Below are positions 8,621-17,325 of a DNA stretch of 64,000 bases, in pieces; the stretch's first letter is position 1; every line of letters starts with the position of its first letter. The stretch comes from Marinobacter lipolyticus (lineage in GTDB: Bacteria > Pseudomonadota > Gammaproteobacteria > Pseudomonadales > Oleiphilaceae), in the NCBI RefSeq assembly GCF_018424605.1, contig NZ_QTKT01000015.1, positions 1 through 64,000 of the forward strand, written 5' to 3'. The notes beneath the pieces are model-generated. The model searched no databases and was not told the origin of the DNA. It saw only the letters and a list, made by a program, of their open reading frames with translations. The position numbers were made by a program, and so were the translations under genes.

Positions 8621-9051
8621 CCACCAATAACCGGGTGATTCCATGGGGGCTGCTGCTGTCAGCCTGGCTACTGGCGGCGGGGTCCTCGCTTTCAGCCATC
8701 TACATCGGGGAAGTTCTCGGGCAGGCTCCGTGCGTTCTGTGCTGGTTTCAGCGCGCCTTCATGTTTCCGTTGGCGGTGATTCTCGCAGTCGCCTGCTACT
8801 ACTCGGATTTTAACGTTTGGCGCTACGCTATGCCGCTGTCTGTCATTGGCTCCCTGTTCGCTCTAGCCCACTCACTGCTTTATGTGGGGCTCATTCCACA
8901 ACCCATTCAGCCCTGCACGGCCACTGGCCCGTCCTGCTCGGGTGACGGAATGACGATATTTGGTGGGCTGCCGCTTCCGTTTCTATCGCTGGCCATTTTT
9001 GTTGCCATCATCATTCTGCTCTTGCTTATCCGTCGGAGAGTTCATACATGA
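8617..9051 (+). CDS. DsbB-type disulfide-generating membrane protein
   Basis: Inner-membrane quinone-linked oxidase that reoxidises DsbA-like proteins. The 144-residue, four-helix protein has the first periplasmic pair CVLC (C39/C42) within CVLCWFQR and the second pair C100/C107 (PCTATGPSC). It begins at a GTG overlapping the previous stop (GTGA) and its own stop overlaps the next ATG (ATGA), so it forms a DsbB-DsbA pair with its neighbour. Length and motifs fit the BdbC/DsbI branch. Confidence 0.92.
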   Translation: MTTNNRVIPWGLLLSAWLLAAGSSLSAIYIGEVLGQAPCVLCWFQRAFMFPLAVILAVACYYSDFNVWRYAMPLSVIGSLFALAHSLLYVGLIPQPIQPCTATGPSCSGDGMTIFGGLPLPFLSLAIFVAIIILLLLIRRRVHT

Positions 9052-9725
9052 ATCGTCGTGCCATCTTTGTTGTCGTGTGTCTCGTGCTGATCGCAGCCTT
9101 TTCAGCCGCCGTCCTATTCAAGCCACAGCCCCAGCAGCCTCAAAAAACGGCCACCACCGGCGAAAAGTCTGTTGCCGCTGCCGAACCGATCGCGAACCAA
9201 CAAGCATTGGTACGCTTCCATTCGCCCACATTCGGGCCTGCCGACGCACCGGTGATCATAGTTGAGTTTTTCGACCCCTCCTGCGAAGCCTGCCGGGCGT
9301 TCTACCCGATCGTGAAACAGATACTTGCTGAGTATCCAGGCCAGGTGCGGCTTGTTTTGCGGTACACAATGTTCCATCAGGGTTCCGAGGAAGTCTCCAG
9401 AATTCTGGAAGCAGCTCGCCTGCAAGATGTCTATGAACCGGTGCTGGAAGCTGTGTTGGAGGTGCAGCCGGCCTGGCACGACGACCCGAAGGTTGCCAAG
9501 GCATGGGGAGCGGCCGAGGCAGCCGGTCTGGACCTGTCCCAAGCCCGTGAGGATATGCAATCCGAACGGATAAGCGCCATCCTTGATCAGGACATGCAGG
9601 ACGTCAAAACCATCGGTGTTCGGGGCACCCCGACTTTTTTCGTGAATGGCCGCCAACTCACGGAGTTTGGTCCCAAACCGCTACTTCGTCTTGTTCAGGA
9701 GTCGCTCCCAGACGCACAGAAATAG
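9048..9725 (+). CDS. DsbA-family periplasmic thiol oxidoreductase (copy 2)
   Basis: A 225-residue thioredoxin-fold protein with an N-terminal anchor (residues 5-25), active site CEAC (C79/C82) and the cis-proline motif GTPTFFVNG. It is a close paralogue of the protein at 5233. The overlap with dsbB strongly suggests that the two work as an oxidation couple; copy 1 has no such partner and may share this DsbB. Its role in metal stress would be to re-form disulfides or protect thiols attacked by soft metals (inference). Confidence 0.9.
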   Translation: MNRRAIFVVVCLVLIAAFSAAVLFKPQPQQPQKTATTGEKSVAAAEPIANQQALVRFHSPTFGPADAPVIIVEFFDPSCEACRAFYPIVKQILAEYPGQVRLVLRYTMFHQGSEEVSRILEAARLQDVYEPVLEAVLEVQPAWHDDPKVAKAWGAAEAAGLDLSQAREDMQSERISAILDQDMQDVKTIGVRGTPTFFVNGRQLTEFGPKPLLRLVQESLPDAQK

Positions 9726-9806
9726 TCGACCGGTGTCGAACAAAACACGGATGGGCTTGATGCCCTCCACCGTCAACTGAACTCAGAAAATTGAGGACTC
9801 ACGGAA

Positions 9807-10529
9807 ATGCCAGATCTTGCGACATGGGGAATGCTGGCTGCTTTTTTTGGCGGCCTGGTGTCATTTTTCTCACCCTGCACTCTGCCGCTGGTTCCGGGGT
9901 ATCTATCGGTCGTTACGGGCGGCACTGTCACAGACCGTTCGAGTCGACTGCAATCTCTGTGGCTCAGTATCTGTTTTGTCCTTGGGTTCAGTGTAGTGTT
10001 CATCGCTTTTGGTGCCAGCGCTAGTCTGCTCGGTCAGTGGCTGATGGCCTACCGGCAGGAAGCCAATCTGGTGGCGGGCATTCTGATTGTGCTGATGGGG
10101 CTATTTATGCTGGGCTGGTGGAGCATGCCCGCGTTACAGCGCGACTGGCGCTTTGGGCAAACCCTTGAGGGTGGACGGCCCACGGCAGCGTTCCTTCTCG
10201 GCTTGGCCTTTGCCGTCGGGTGGACACCGTGTATTGGCCCGATATTGGGCGCTATCCTGGCTCTCAGTTCCACCCATGCGAATGCTGAAACCGGCATGCT
10301 GTACCTGGCCGTTTATTCGCTGGGGTTGGCAATTCCATTTTTGGCAACGGCTTTATTTATTAAGCACTTTCGGGCGCGAGTGCGCTGGATGAGCCGCTGG
10401 AGTCAGTCACTGAGAATCCTGGCAGGGCTGGTTCTGGTTGTTATGGGGGTAATGGTGCTGACGGGACAGATGACCCGGTTTGCATCATGGATGTTATCCG
10501 CATTTCCGGTACTCGGAAGACTCGGTTGA
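9807..10529 (+). CDS. ccdA: CcdA-type thiol:disulfide electron transporter
   Basis: Inner-membrane protein that moves reducing equivalents from cytoplasmic thioredoxin to periplasmic thiol proteins. The 240 residues hold six membrane segments and the paired redox cysteines of the DsbD/CcdA family: C24 in FSPCTLPLVPGY and C142 in GWTPCIGPILG. It is the reducing counterpart of the DsbB-DsbA pair just upstream; both branches could serve the Sco cysteines. A short gap of 81 bases separates it from dsbA copy 2. Confidence 0.92.
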   Translation: MPDLATWGMLAAFFGGLVSFFSPCTLPLVPGYLSVVTGGTVTDRSSRLQSLWLSICFVLGFSVVFIAFGASASLLGQWLMAYRQEANLVAGILIVLMGLFMLGWWSMPALQRDWRFGQTLEGGRPTAAFLLGLAFAVGWTPCIGPILGAILALSSTHANAETGMLYLAVYSLGLAIPFLATALFIKHFRARVRWMSRWSQSLRILAGLVLVVMGVMVLTGQMTRFASWMLSAFPVLGRLG

Positions 10530-10586
10530 TCCCGGGCAAATCTTTGCCCACAACTTAGCTGGCCGATAAGGCAGGAGAACTGAGCA

Positions 10587-10943
10587 GTGAACAGTGAACT
10601 CAAGACGTTCTATCTGACAGAACCGGCAGCAGCCGCTGATGCTGACAATCAGGGCGATGTCGCTACAGCGTTCAGACATCTTGAACGGGCTCATATTCTG
10701 AGCCAGAAGTTCGCGTTAGCGCACACGACAACACATTTGCGCATGCTCCGGCTTGGCTGGCACGCGCGCGATGCTCGCGAGGTTCTCGGTCAGCTGGCTC
10801 GGGCCTTCGCTGCGTTGCTGGTTTCACGAATCCGGGTTCCTGTCGGCAATACGGGACTTGCCAACGTCAGCGCATTTGAACCGATGGCGGTGCCGGAAGA
10901 CTTGGCGATTGTTCTGGGACACCAGAATCCTTCCAACACGTAA
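10587..10943 (+). CDS. DUF3703 family protein
   Basis: A 118-residue soluble protein of unknown function recognised as DUF3703 by the blocks GDVATAFRHLERAH, RMLRLGWHARDAREVLGQ and VPVGNTGLANVSAFEPM. No signal peptide or cysteine is seen. GTG 10587 is supported by GGAG nine bases upstream. Family members are often found in metal-resistance loci near MerR regulators and transporters, as here, but no biochemical role can be read from the sequence. Confidence 0.8.
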   Translation: MNSELKTFYLTEPAAAADADNQGDVATAFRHLERAHILSQKFALAHTTTHLRMLRLGWHARDAREVLGQLARAFAALLVSRIRVPVGNTGLANVSAFEPMAVPEDLAIVLGHQNPSNT

Positions 10944-10960
10944 TTGAAGGACACCACTTG

Positions 10961-11587
10961 ATGATCAAACCCTGCTTCCAACACCACGCAAAGCGCTTTG
11001 CATCCATTGCAATGATGATGCTGGCAATCCTCCTTGTTGGCTGCATGGGCGATGATCCGCCGGATTGGCACGGGACAGAAATCAGCGGCGTGATGCCCAA
11101 GCTTGAATTCGATTTGATCGACAGTCAGGGAACACGGGTTTCAGGCGATGATTACAGTGGTCAGGTACGAATGCTGTTTTTCGGATTTACCTCTTGCCCT
11201 GATGTTTGCCCCACTGCTCTGCAAAAACTCAGCCAGGCCGTCAGCGGGCTGAGCACGGAAAATCAGGAGGAAGTACTTACGTTGTTCGTCAGTGTCGATC
11301 CTCAGCGCGACACACCCGAACGCCTGGCGGAGTACGTCAATTTTTTTGGTGACAAAATCATCGGGCTGACCGGCAACGCCTCTGACCTCCGCACGCTTAC
11401 CCAGCGATACCGGTAGACGTTCGGGCATGAAGAACCGGACGCAGAAGGTGACTATGCCGTTACTCACAGCGGTGCAGTCTATGTGTTTGATCGTGATGGT
11501 AATCCTCGCCTGCTTATCCGGCCGGAAGATTTAAGCGCTCAATCCATTCGGCAGGACCTTGTTGGCCTGCTTGAAGAGGATTACTGA
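10961..11587 (+). pseudogene. SCO1/SenC-family lipoprotein, copy 2, interrupted by TAG
   Basis: Paralogue of the gene at 6733 (shared FFGFTSCPDVCPTALQKL, VSVDP.RDTPERLA). ATG 10961 follows AAGGA by nine bases. A lipobox (LLVGC) and CPDVC are present, but codon 152 is TAG at 11414-11416 (RYR*TFG, where copy 1 has RYRTTFG). The same frame then continues perfectly to a TGA at 11585-11587 and includes the histidine motif VTHSG and the normal C-terminus. A single base change thus removes the copper-ligand histidine and about 58 residues. Otherwise no decay is visible, so the mutation is recent, is suppressed, or is a sequencing error. Confidence 0.85.
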
Positions 11588-11732
11588 ATGACTGGAGGAA
11601 AGCTCTGACTCGAATGTTCGCTTTTGTTTAAAAGGCGTCACTTTGGAATTGGCATCAATGGCAGACAACCTCAATTCCGCCCGGCCAATATATGGTGACA
11701 AACGGCGGCCACATTATGGTGTCACTACCACC

Positions 11733-12404
11733 TCACCCTGCAGATCCAATGCGCTCTGCCCTGGGAAGCTTGCGGCGGCGCAACAGCGCAATACCACCCA
11801 AACCAACGGCAAGCATCGCGAATGGTGCAGGTTCCGGGACGCCAACCGCAAAAGACAATCTGTCGAAGTCGCCTGGGCTCGGATAATCTCCGCCGCCAAC
11901 GACAAGCGAGCTCATATTAGGAACTTGGATGTTCCATGCGAAAAACTGTCCCGGTTTATAACCATCGGTATCCGCTCGCCCGAAGGTAATCAAGTCTCCG
12001 GCTGAATCGAAAGCGAGCCAGCTCACACCATATTCATAGACCGCGATGTTATGAAGTCTCATTGATAGGGAAACCCACTGTGGGGCCTCGCTGAAAGCCA
12101 TACCAAACCCCATCGCGCACTCATAACGCCCAACACAGGTATTCCACCCTAGCTCATAGGTTCCAAACACCAGATCGCCACTAAAACCAGATCGTTGCGC
12201 GGTGATCGGGCCAGAACTGCCGGTTCCGTAAAGACGCTGCAATGTCACATGAGGCGAAATGTTGGATAGATCCGTACCCTCTGAATACTCAAAAGCCTCA
12301 ATAGTGATGATGCCTGCCTCAGTAGTGGCAGGCGATATGCTCAAAACTACGCTTGCCAAGATCCCTACCACGCTACTCCCTAACCATCGATACATGAGGC
12401 TCAT
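11733..12404 (-). CDS. PEP-CTERM sorted exported protein
   Basis: A secreted protein of 223 residues with a signal peptide (about residues 1-30) and the PEP-CTERM sorting tail at the end: VPEPAPFAMLAVGLGGIALL followed by RRRK, which is the exosortase recognition, transmembrane and basic segments. The body (Gly, Ser, Tyr and Phe rich) resembles no enzyme I recognise; two cysteines (CVGRYEC) may pair. ATG 12404 has AAGGAG at good spacing; GTG 12413 and ATG 12395 are alternatives. No exosortase is in the window. Confidence 0.8.
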   Translation of the reverse strand: MSLMYRWLGSSVVGILASVVLSISPATTEAGIITIEAFEYSEGTDLSNISPHVTLQRLYGTGSSGPITAQRSGFSGDLVFGTYELGWNTCVGRYECAMGFGMAFSEAPQWVSLSMRLHNIAVYEYGVSWLAFDSAGDLITFGRADTDGYKPGQFFAWNIQVPNMSSLVVGGGDYPSPGDFDRLSFAVGVPEPAPFAMLAVGLGGIALLRRRKLPRAERIGSAG

Positions 12405-12413
12405 TCCTTCCAC

Positions 12414-12681
12414 TCCTTAATTGGCTCTGGAATACCCTCCAAGACCAACTCGCAAAGTTACTGATGGGCAGATGTTATCTCGCACGGGCTAAAAACGTGC
12501 GAACCAGCACCTCTAGTGTTGGGGAGCAATATCCAGGCCATGCAAGGGAAAACAAAGGTTTAGAGAGAGGCTGCGCTTCACGATGTAAAGAACACTGACT
12601 ACGTGACCAGTAAGGCAACAGGTCAAAATTCTGCACTCCTGACCTATCTTCTTCGGTTCCTGTAAAGAGTCTCGACACAAA
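12414..12681. other. Gap between the PEP-CTERM genes
   Basis: Apart from the ribosome site of the 11733 gene and the terminator to the right, no gene is supported. A short reverse-strand open frame (12475-12711) runs through the terminator and has no credible features. The promoter of the 11733 gene must lie here, but no clear -35/-10 pair was identified. Confidence 0.5.
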
Positions 12682-12712
12682 AATGCCGCCAGGGTTTCCC
12701 GTTGGCGGCATT
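12682..12712 (-). terminator. Rho-independent terminator of the 12738-13403 gene
   Basis: AATGCCGCCA (12682-12691) pairs with TGGCGGCATT (12703-12712). On the reverse strand the stem is followed by TTTTTG. It lies 25 bases past the stop of the PEP-CTERM gene. Confidence 0.85.
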
Positions 12713-12737
12713 GCCTCTCAGCCTTTACGACACTGAC

Positions 12738-13403
12738 TCAGTGTTTGTGATTCGCGTTCCAGCGCCGAACCCCGATCGCCAGCAAGCCCAGCGCAATCAA
12801 TGCCAGGGTTCCCGGCTCCGGAACTTCATTGGGCGGCGTGGTGGCGGACCCGTAGGCCTTATCACTGCCGCCGCAGCCATCGTCACCGTTATCAAGGGTG
12901 GCATCGCCGGAGCACAGCTGCTGGGCACGGATGCCGACAACCCCGAGATCCTCCAGTGACAACCCGAAATTGGAGCTGCTCCACGAGAATGTCTGAATGT
13001 TGTCGAAGCCTTGAGCGCCCAGTCTGAACACGAGGCTCCAGACTCCGTCGAAGTCGGGAATAGCCAGACCATTGAGATTGCACCCTGCTCCACAGCCATC
13101 AGATGCCTGATTGCGCCCGAACAGGCTGACATTGGCACCGGTTATCGCAGGCGCTGACGCGTCTGCGGCCGAAGTGCCAAAGTCCAGAAACAGACCCAGT
13201 GCCTCTGCATTCCAGGGATCAACCGTGAGGTTATAGTTGAACAACCCCGCGTCGTTGTCATCGATCTGGAAAATGTAGTTGCCCGTGTCGTTCTCATTTG
13301 TCTCCCAGGTATCGTATGTCATCATCGCAGCCTGCGCTGCCTGGCCACCCAGCAACAGGGATGTCGCCAGGATACCGCCCGATAACCATGTCTTCCTTTT
13401 CAT
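12738..13403 (-). CDS. PEP-CTERM sorted exported protein
   Basis: A secreted protein of 221 residues: signal peptide ending QAAQA-A (about residue 25), an acidic Asn/Asp/Gly-rich body with two cysteine pairs (DGCGAGC and CSGD...DGCGG), and a canonical PEP-CTERM tail NEVPEPGTLALIALGLLAIG followed by VRRW. It probably becomes a surface or biofilm-matrix protein after exosortase processing. Not clearly homologous to the 11733 product apart from the tail. A strong terminator follows the stop. Confidence 0.88.
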   Translation of the reverse strand: MKRKTWLSGGILATSLLLGGQAAQAAMMTYDTWETNENDTGNYIFQIDDNDAGLFNYNLTVDPWNAEALGLFLDFGTSAADASAPAITGANVSLFGRNQASDGCGAGCNLNGLAIPDFDGVWSLVFRLGAQGFDNIQTFSWSSSNFGLSLEDLGVVGIRAQQLCSGDATLDNGDDGCGGSDKAYGSATTPPNEVPEPGTLALIALGLLAIGVRRWNANHKH

Positions 13404-13838
13404 TCCGGGACTCCTTTTTTACCCGCCGTTAAGGGTGTGTGAGATTCCGCACCCACTGGCCAGTAAGGAGCAACCTTTGCACCACGTCGTCGCCAGCCAT
13501 TACGCATCAATCAATTAGCTGATTTTCCCGCCAGCGCGGCTCCGTATTCTGTAAACAAACTCGACGGTCGCGCTCTCTAGCTCCCGCGACCCTTTACAGG
13601 TACACCGCGAAATGTGCGACCGATCACAAAATTACAACAAAACTCAACATGATTTCCTCTCGATATTCCTCGGCAACCACGCAACCATGCTGGATTGCGC
13701 AGGGGGGTGACCGCGGCCGGGAGCTACTGACGTCAGTCTGGCCACACCTTCGCCCCAGGCGTTGGGCCTAACATCTCCATACCAAAAGTCAGCGGCCAAA
13801 AGAGCGGCGACGATTTACAACAATAAGGGAGTATTGGA
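13404..13838. other. Divergent intergenic region without a gene
   Basis: This 435-base stretch separates a leftward PEP-CTERM gene from the rightward lipoprotein gene and should contain both promoters. It holds an AT-rich patch (about 13625-13670) and a GACGTC-centred palindrome (CTGACGTCAG at 13727-13736), but nothing that I could assign. No open frame with gene-like features is seen. Confidence 0.5.
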
Positions 13839-16800
13839 ATGACTGAACCCACCAGTCGCAATATGCATGCACTCTTACCCGGTCCCTTTCGCCCGGCTCG
13901 CAATACGCTGCTCGCGCTCGCCGTCACCGGTACCCTGCTGGCCGGCTGCGGCGGCGGCGACAAACAGACCGTCAATGCCACGGACCGCACACCCGGCGAG
14001 CTCTATTTCAGTTATCCCGCTGCAGATCAGGCAGCGGTGCCCGTCACTGCCCCGGTTTTCCTGCGCTTTACCCGCGCGCTCGCCATGGATGAAGACGAGC
14101 TGAACCCTGACATGCTGCAACTGACAAGCGATCAGGGCGACGTGGTCAATCTGACCGACCTCACCATGACCAGCGGCGATCTGGGCATCGCCGCGCGCCC
14201 GTCTCAACCGCTGAAGCCGGGTACCCGATACACCCTCGTGAATCAGGGCCTGGCCACGGCGGCGGGCAATATTGAACTGCCAGGCGGCGGTATCCGTTTC
14301 ACCACCGCGCCCGCCACCCAGGGGCCGCTGCTCGACCGCACCGAAGGCAACGGCTTCCGGGTCGCGCGTTTCATCCCTAACGGAGAGGACCGGTATCCGG
14401 CCACCGACATGTCGGTACTCCGCGTTCAATTTACCGAGCCGGTGGATGAGCAAACCCTGCGCTACGGCGAGACCATCAGCCTTATGGATGGCAGCGACGC
14501 CTTGGTGCCCGCGCAGATGTACGTTCAGGGCCACCGGGTGACCGTCGACCCGGAAGAGGATCTGGATCCCGCCCAGACCTACACCATCCACCTGGACGAG
14601 GGCATACGCAGTACCATTGCCGACGCCCCGCTCGAGCTGCCGCCAGAAGCTCCATGGACTTTCCGCCCTCTGGATTCCACATCACCGAACGGTGAACGGG
14701 AGCGCATGGCACAAACCGCTACCGCCGAGACCGGAAACCTGGCGCTCTCGAACGAGGCGTACAATTCAGTCAAGCTGAGCTCCCTGCTGCTTGGCAACAA
14801 CAACGCCACCACCGCTACCGGTACGGTTTTCGCCGAACTCGGATTCATTCCCAGGTTCGATAAGGCCGGGCAAAGCGTGCCCCTTCGCATCGACCGCGGG
14901 GCGCTGATGACGGGCTCGGATGTGGCGGTGAACGTCGCTGGCGAACTGCCTGCCGGCTTTTCGTCGGAAGCCATCCAGGTACGGTTTCTGTCGGACGCCA
15001 ACGGCTTCCTGATGGGCAACCCGAACACCGATGACGAGAACGCGCCTCGCCTTGTGGAGCTTTACATCGATATGGCTCTGAACACCGGCAACACCATCGC
15101 TAACGCCGCGCTGGGCCAGGAATTACTGCACGTCCACCTGGTGGGTACCGCCCTGGTGGAAGACGGCACCCTGACCATTGAGGCGGTAGGCGTGATTGAA
15201 CCGGAAGTGATGGGCGTGGACGTAGCCTCTGGCCTGATTTCGTTCCGTCTGGAAGGCTATCGCAACCCGGCCGACGCGCCGCCGGAAACCAGTTTTACCG
15301 ACAACGAAGCGCCGTCGGTCAAAAGTTGGGTGCCTGGTGACGACAACCAGCACAAGATGCGCCCGGGTGATCCGGTGATCGTGTATTTTTCCGAGCCGGC
15401 GCTGCCGGGCTCGCTGACACCTGAATCCGTGATTCTGTTTAAAGATGGTGTAGAACAAGCCGCGGCCATTTCACTCAACGGCTCTGCTCTGGTCGTCAAG
15501 CCAACCGAACCACTGGCACATGGTGCAGACTACAGCCTGCTACTCGACGGCATTACGGACCTCGCCGGCCACGCGCTGGCGGCACCGCCATTGAACTTCG
15601 CGCTGGCACCGACAGTCGCCGGCACGTCGGATATTCAATCCCCGATTGCGCTAACCACCCTGCCCGGTTTCCCCTGCAGCAAAACCGCCGTGAATACGGC
15701 AGACGGCCATCAGGGTCGATGCGCCGGCGGCAAAGCCTCGGACGACCTGCTGCCTATCGCCGAACATCCGGGCGATAAAGCCTTGTCGGTTCGCTTCTCC
15801 CAGAATATGGATCCCGCAACCATCACAGCGGGTGGCTCCCTGACCCTCGAGTCATTGCAGGACGGATCCTGGAATCCGGTTCCCACGTCGGAGTATGTGG
15901 TTGAAACCGGCCCCCGGCAGCTGACGGTAACGCCGGTGATTGGCTGGAACGAAGGGGCCCTGTATCGCTATACGCTGAATGCCAGCACCCCGATGCGGTC
16001 AGCGTCCGGCCTGCCGCTGCAAACCGAGATCCTGACCCAGGGCACCCGGAACAAGGACAACCGAACGTTTGGGGGGCAACCCCTCGTAAACTATTTCATT
16101 GCAACCGAGCCGCAAAATGACCGCGTCGCCCTGCCCCTGCGGAACCTGCCAGCGGCTGACGCCAATGCCGATCTGGCGTATCAGTCCGGACTGGAGGCCG
16201 GGTCTGAATCTGGTGAGAGTGTGGCCAATGCCGCGGGCATGCGGGCAACAGGCGTCAGCGCGATCAACGATGAGACGCTAGTGCAGGGAGCAAATATCGG
16301 CTGTGCCGTCGGTCTGGACTGCAACAAAGATCAGTACATCTATCTCACCGCTATGCTCGACACCGTTGTCTCAGGTCAAACGCAAGATGATGGGAGCGTA
16401 CCTGTTGATATTCTGCCCTCCATTCTTGCGACCACTTCTAGCAGTGTCTGGGCATTTATCGATACCAGTTTTGTGGACCTGTTTCCCGACTTCGTACTTA
16501 GCGTGGACCTTGAGGAGAATGAGGAAATCGCCACCGGCCCAATGCTGATGCGCATTCGCTATTCCAAGGAAGATACCGGGAAATCGATACCGCCCAAAGG
16601 CAAGATCGTCTCGCACAGTAACGGTGACTTAATGTTCGAGACAACCCTGGACGTCTATCTCGATGCTCCCTATCTGGATCCAAGTATTGGACCTGCGGCT
16701 TTGGGCCACAACCTTCGCAGTTACCCAATTGCCGCGCTGGAACTCAGGGGTCCGATCACGTTTCTTGCAGATGGTCGAATGCAAATCGCACTCGAAAACG

Positions 16801-17006
16801 TGAATCCGGTCCCCATTGATGTCGAAGTGAGGGGACAGATCGATATTACGGCCGACAATACCGGGGGAATATGTGGAAACATACTCTTCAGTTGGTTGTG
16901 CGAGGGGATCGCAAACTCTGCAATCGATGCGAACACACGTATCCACCTGCAAATCCCGGCCGGAGAGCTGCGCCTGAACTACATCTCTCCCTACACCCAA
17001 CATTAA
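13839..17006 (+). CDS. Giant Ig-like (Big_5) repeat lipoprotein, copy 1
   Basis: A 1055-residue predicted lipoprotein: basic leader and hydrophobic segment ending LLAGC (C37), then GGGD. At least four segments have the Big_5/SbsA Ig-like pattern (about residues 52-155, 190-272, 495-585 and 640-720), each with a VxLRFTxAL- or VxFSExA-like strand and a DxAG-type turn. The C-terminal third (from about 760) has no repeat pattern and ends with LRLNYISPY. It is a full-length paralogue of the protein at 18671 (shared SPIALTT.PG.PC, GHNL.SY, GPI.F..DGRMQ). GGGAG precedes ATG 13839. Retention in inner or outer membrane cannot be decided. Function unknown. Confidence 0.85.
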   Translation: MTEPTSRNMHALLPGPFRPARNTLLALAVTGTLLAGCGGGDKQTVNATDRTPGELYFSYPAADQAAVPVTAPVFLRFTRALAMDEDELNPDMLQLTSDQGDVVNLTDLTMTSGDLGIAARPSQPLKPGTRYTLVNQGLATAAGNIELPGGGIRFTTAPATQGPLLDRTEGNGFRVARFIPNGEDRYPATDMSVLRVQFTEPVDEQTLRYGETISLMDGSDALVPAQMYVQGHRVTVDPEEDLDPAQTYTIHLDEGIRSTIADAPLELPPEAPWTFRPLDSTSPNGERERMAQTATAETGNLALSNEAYNSVKLSSLLLGNNNATTATGTVFAELGFIPRFDKAGQSVPLRIDRGALMTGSDVAVNVAGELPAGFSSEAIQVRFLSDANGFLMGNPNTDDENAPRLVELYIDMALNTGNTIANAALGQELLHVHLVGTALVEDGTLTIEAVGVIEPEVMGVDVASGLISFRLEGYRNPADAPPETSFTDNEAPSVKSWVPGDDNQHKMRPGDPVIVYFSEPALPGSLTPESVILFKDGVEQAAAISLNGSALVVKPTEPLAHGADYSLLLDGITDLAGHALAAPPLNFALAPTVAGTSDIQSPIALTTLPGFPCSKTAVNTADGHQGRCAGGKASDDLLPIAEHPGDKALSVRFSQNMDPATITAGGSLTLESLQDGSWNPVPTSEYVVETGPRQLTVTPVIGWNEGALYRYTLNASTPMRSASGLPLQTEILTQGTRNKDNRTFGGQPLVNYFIATEPQNDRVALPLRNLPAADANADLAYQSGLEAGSESGESVANAAGMRATGVSAINDETLVQGANIGCAVGLDCNKDQYIYLTAMLDTVVSGQTQDDGSVPVDILPSILATTSSSVWAFIDTSFVDLFPDFVLSVDLEENEEIATGPMLMRIRYSKEDTGKSIPPKGKIVSHSNGDLMFETTLDVYLDAPYLDPSIGPAALGHNLRSYPIAALELRGPITFLADGRMQIALENVNPVPIDVEVRGQIDITADNTGGICGNILFSWLCEGIANSAIDANTRIHLQIPAGELRLNYISPYTQH

Positions 17007-17325
17007 CCACTACCGAAAACAGTGCGTTCTGGGGCCCGGATCCGTCCGGCCCCGGACTGCCATCCAGCAACAATTTTTCGCATTTCGTGACATTTCCCCT
17101 ACAAACCCGGTCTGTTCGGGCCTCGTATTCAAGTTGGTACTGAATAATGCTTGAAGTAGCGCAGAAAGTGATCTTCTAGACGAGGTTCGATGTCATTGAG
17201 GCCAACGTCCCGAAAAGACAAGGTCGTTACACTCTGAAACAGATGTACCAGTATCCAACAACGTGACCCGGCACTTCGCCAGAGTCACTTGAACGTGAAA
17301 GACAAAAATAACAGGAGTTAGATTC
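17007..17325. other. Intergenic region before the outer-membrane protein gene
   Basis: About 320 bases without a credible gene. The ribosome site AACAGGAG (17311-17318) for the next gene lies at its end. A promoter is expected because the gap is long compared with the 13-base gap after the next gene; no confident -35/-10 pair was found. Confidence 0.45.

Noticed and set aside
11414..11416. TAG in the second sco gene as a recoded (pyrrolysine or read-through) codon
   Set aside because: No supporting signal or machinery is visible; a point mutation is simpler, but it is kept as a check in the findings.
11643..12005. Forward frame opposite the first PEP-CTERM gene
   Set aside because: Antisense to the sorting tail and body of that gene.
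12475..12711. Small reverse frame between PEP-CTERM genes
   Set aside because: It starts inside the terminator of the upstream gene and has no recognisable features.
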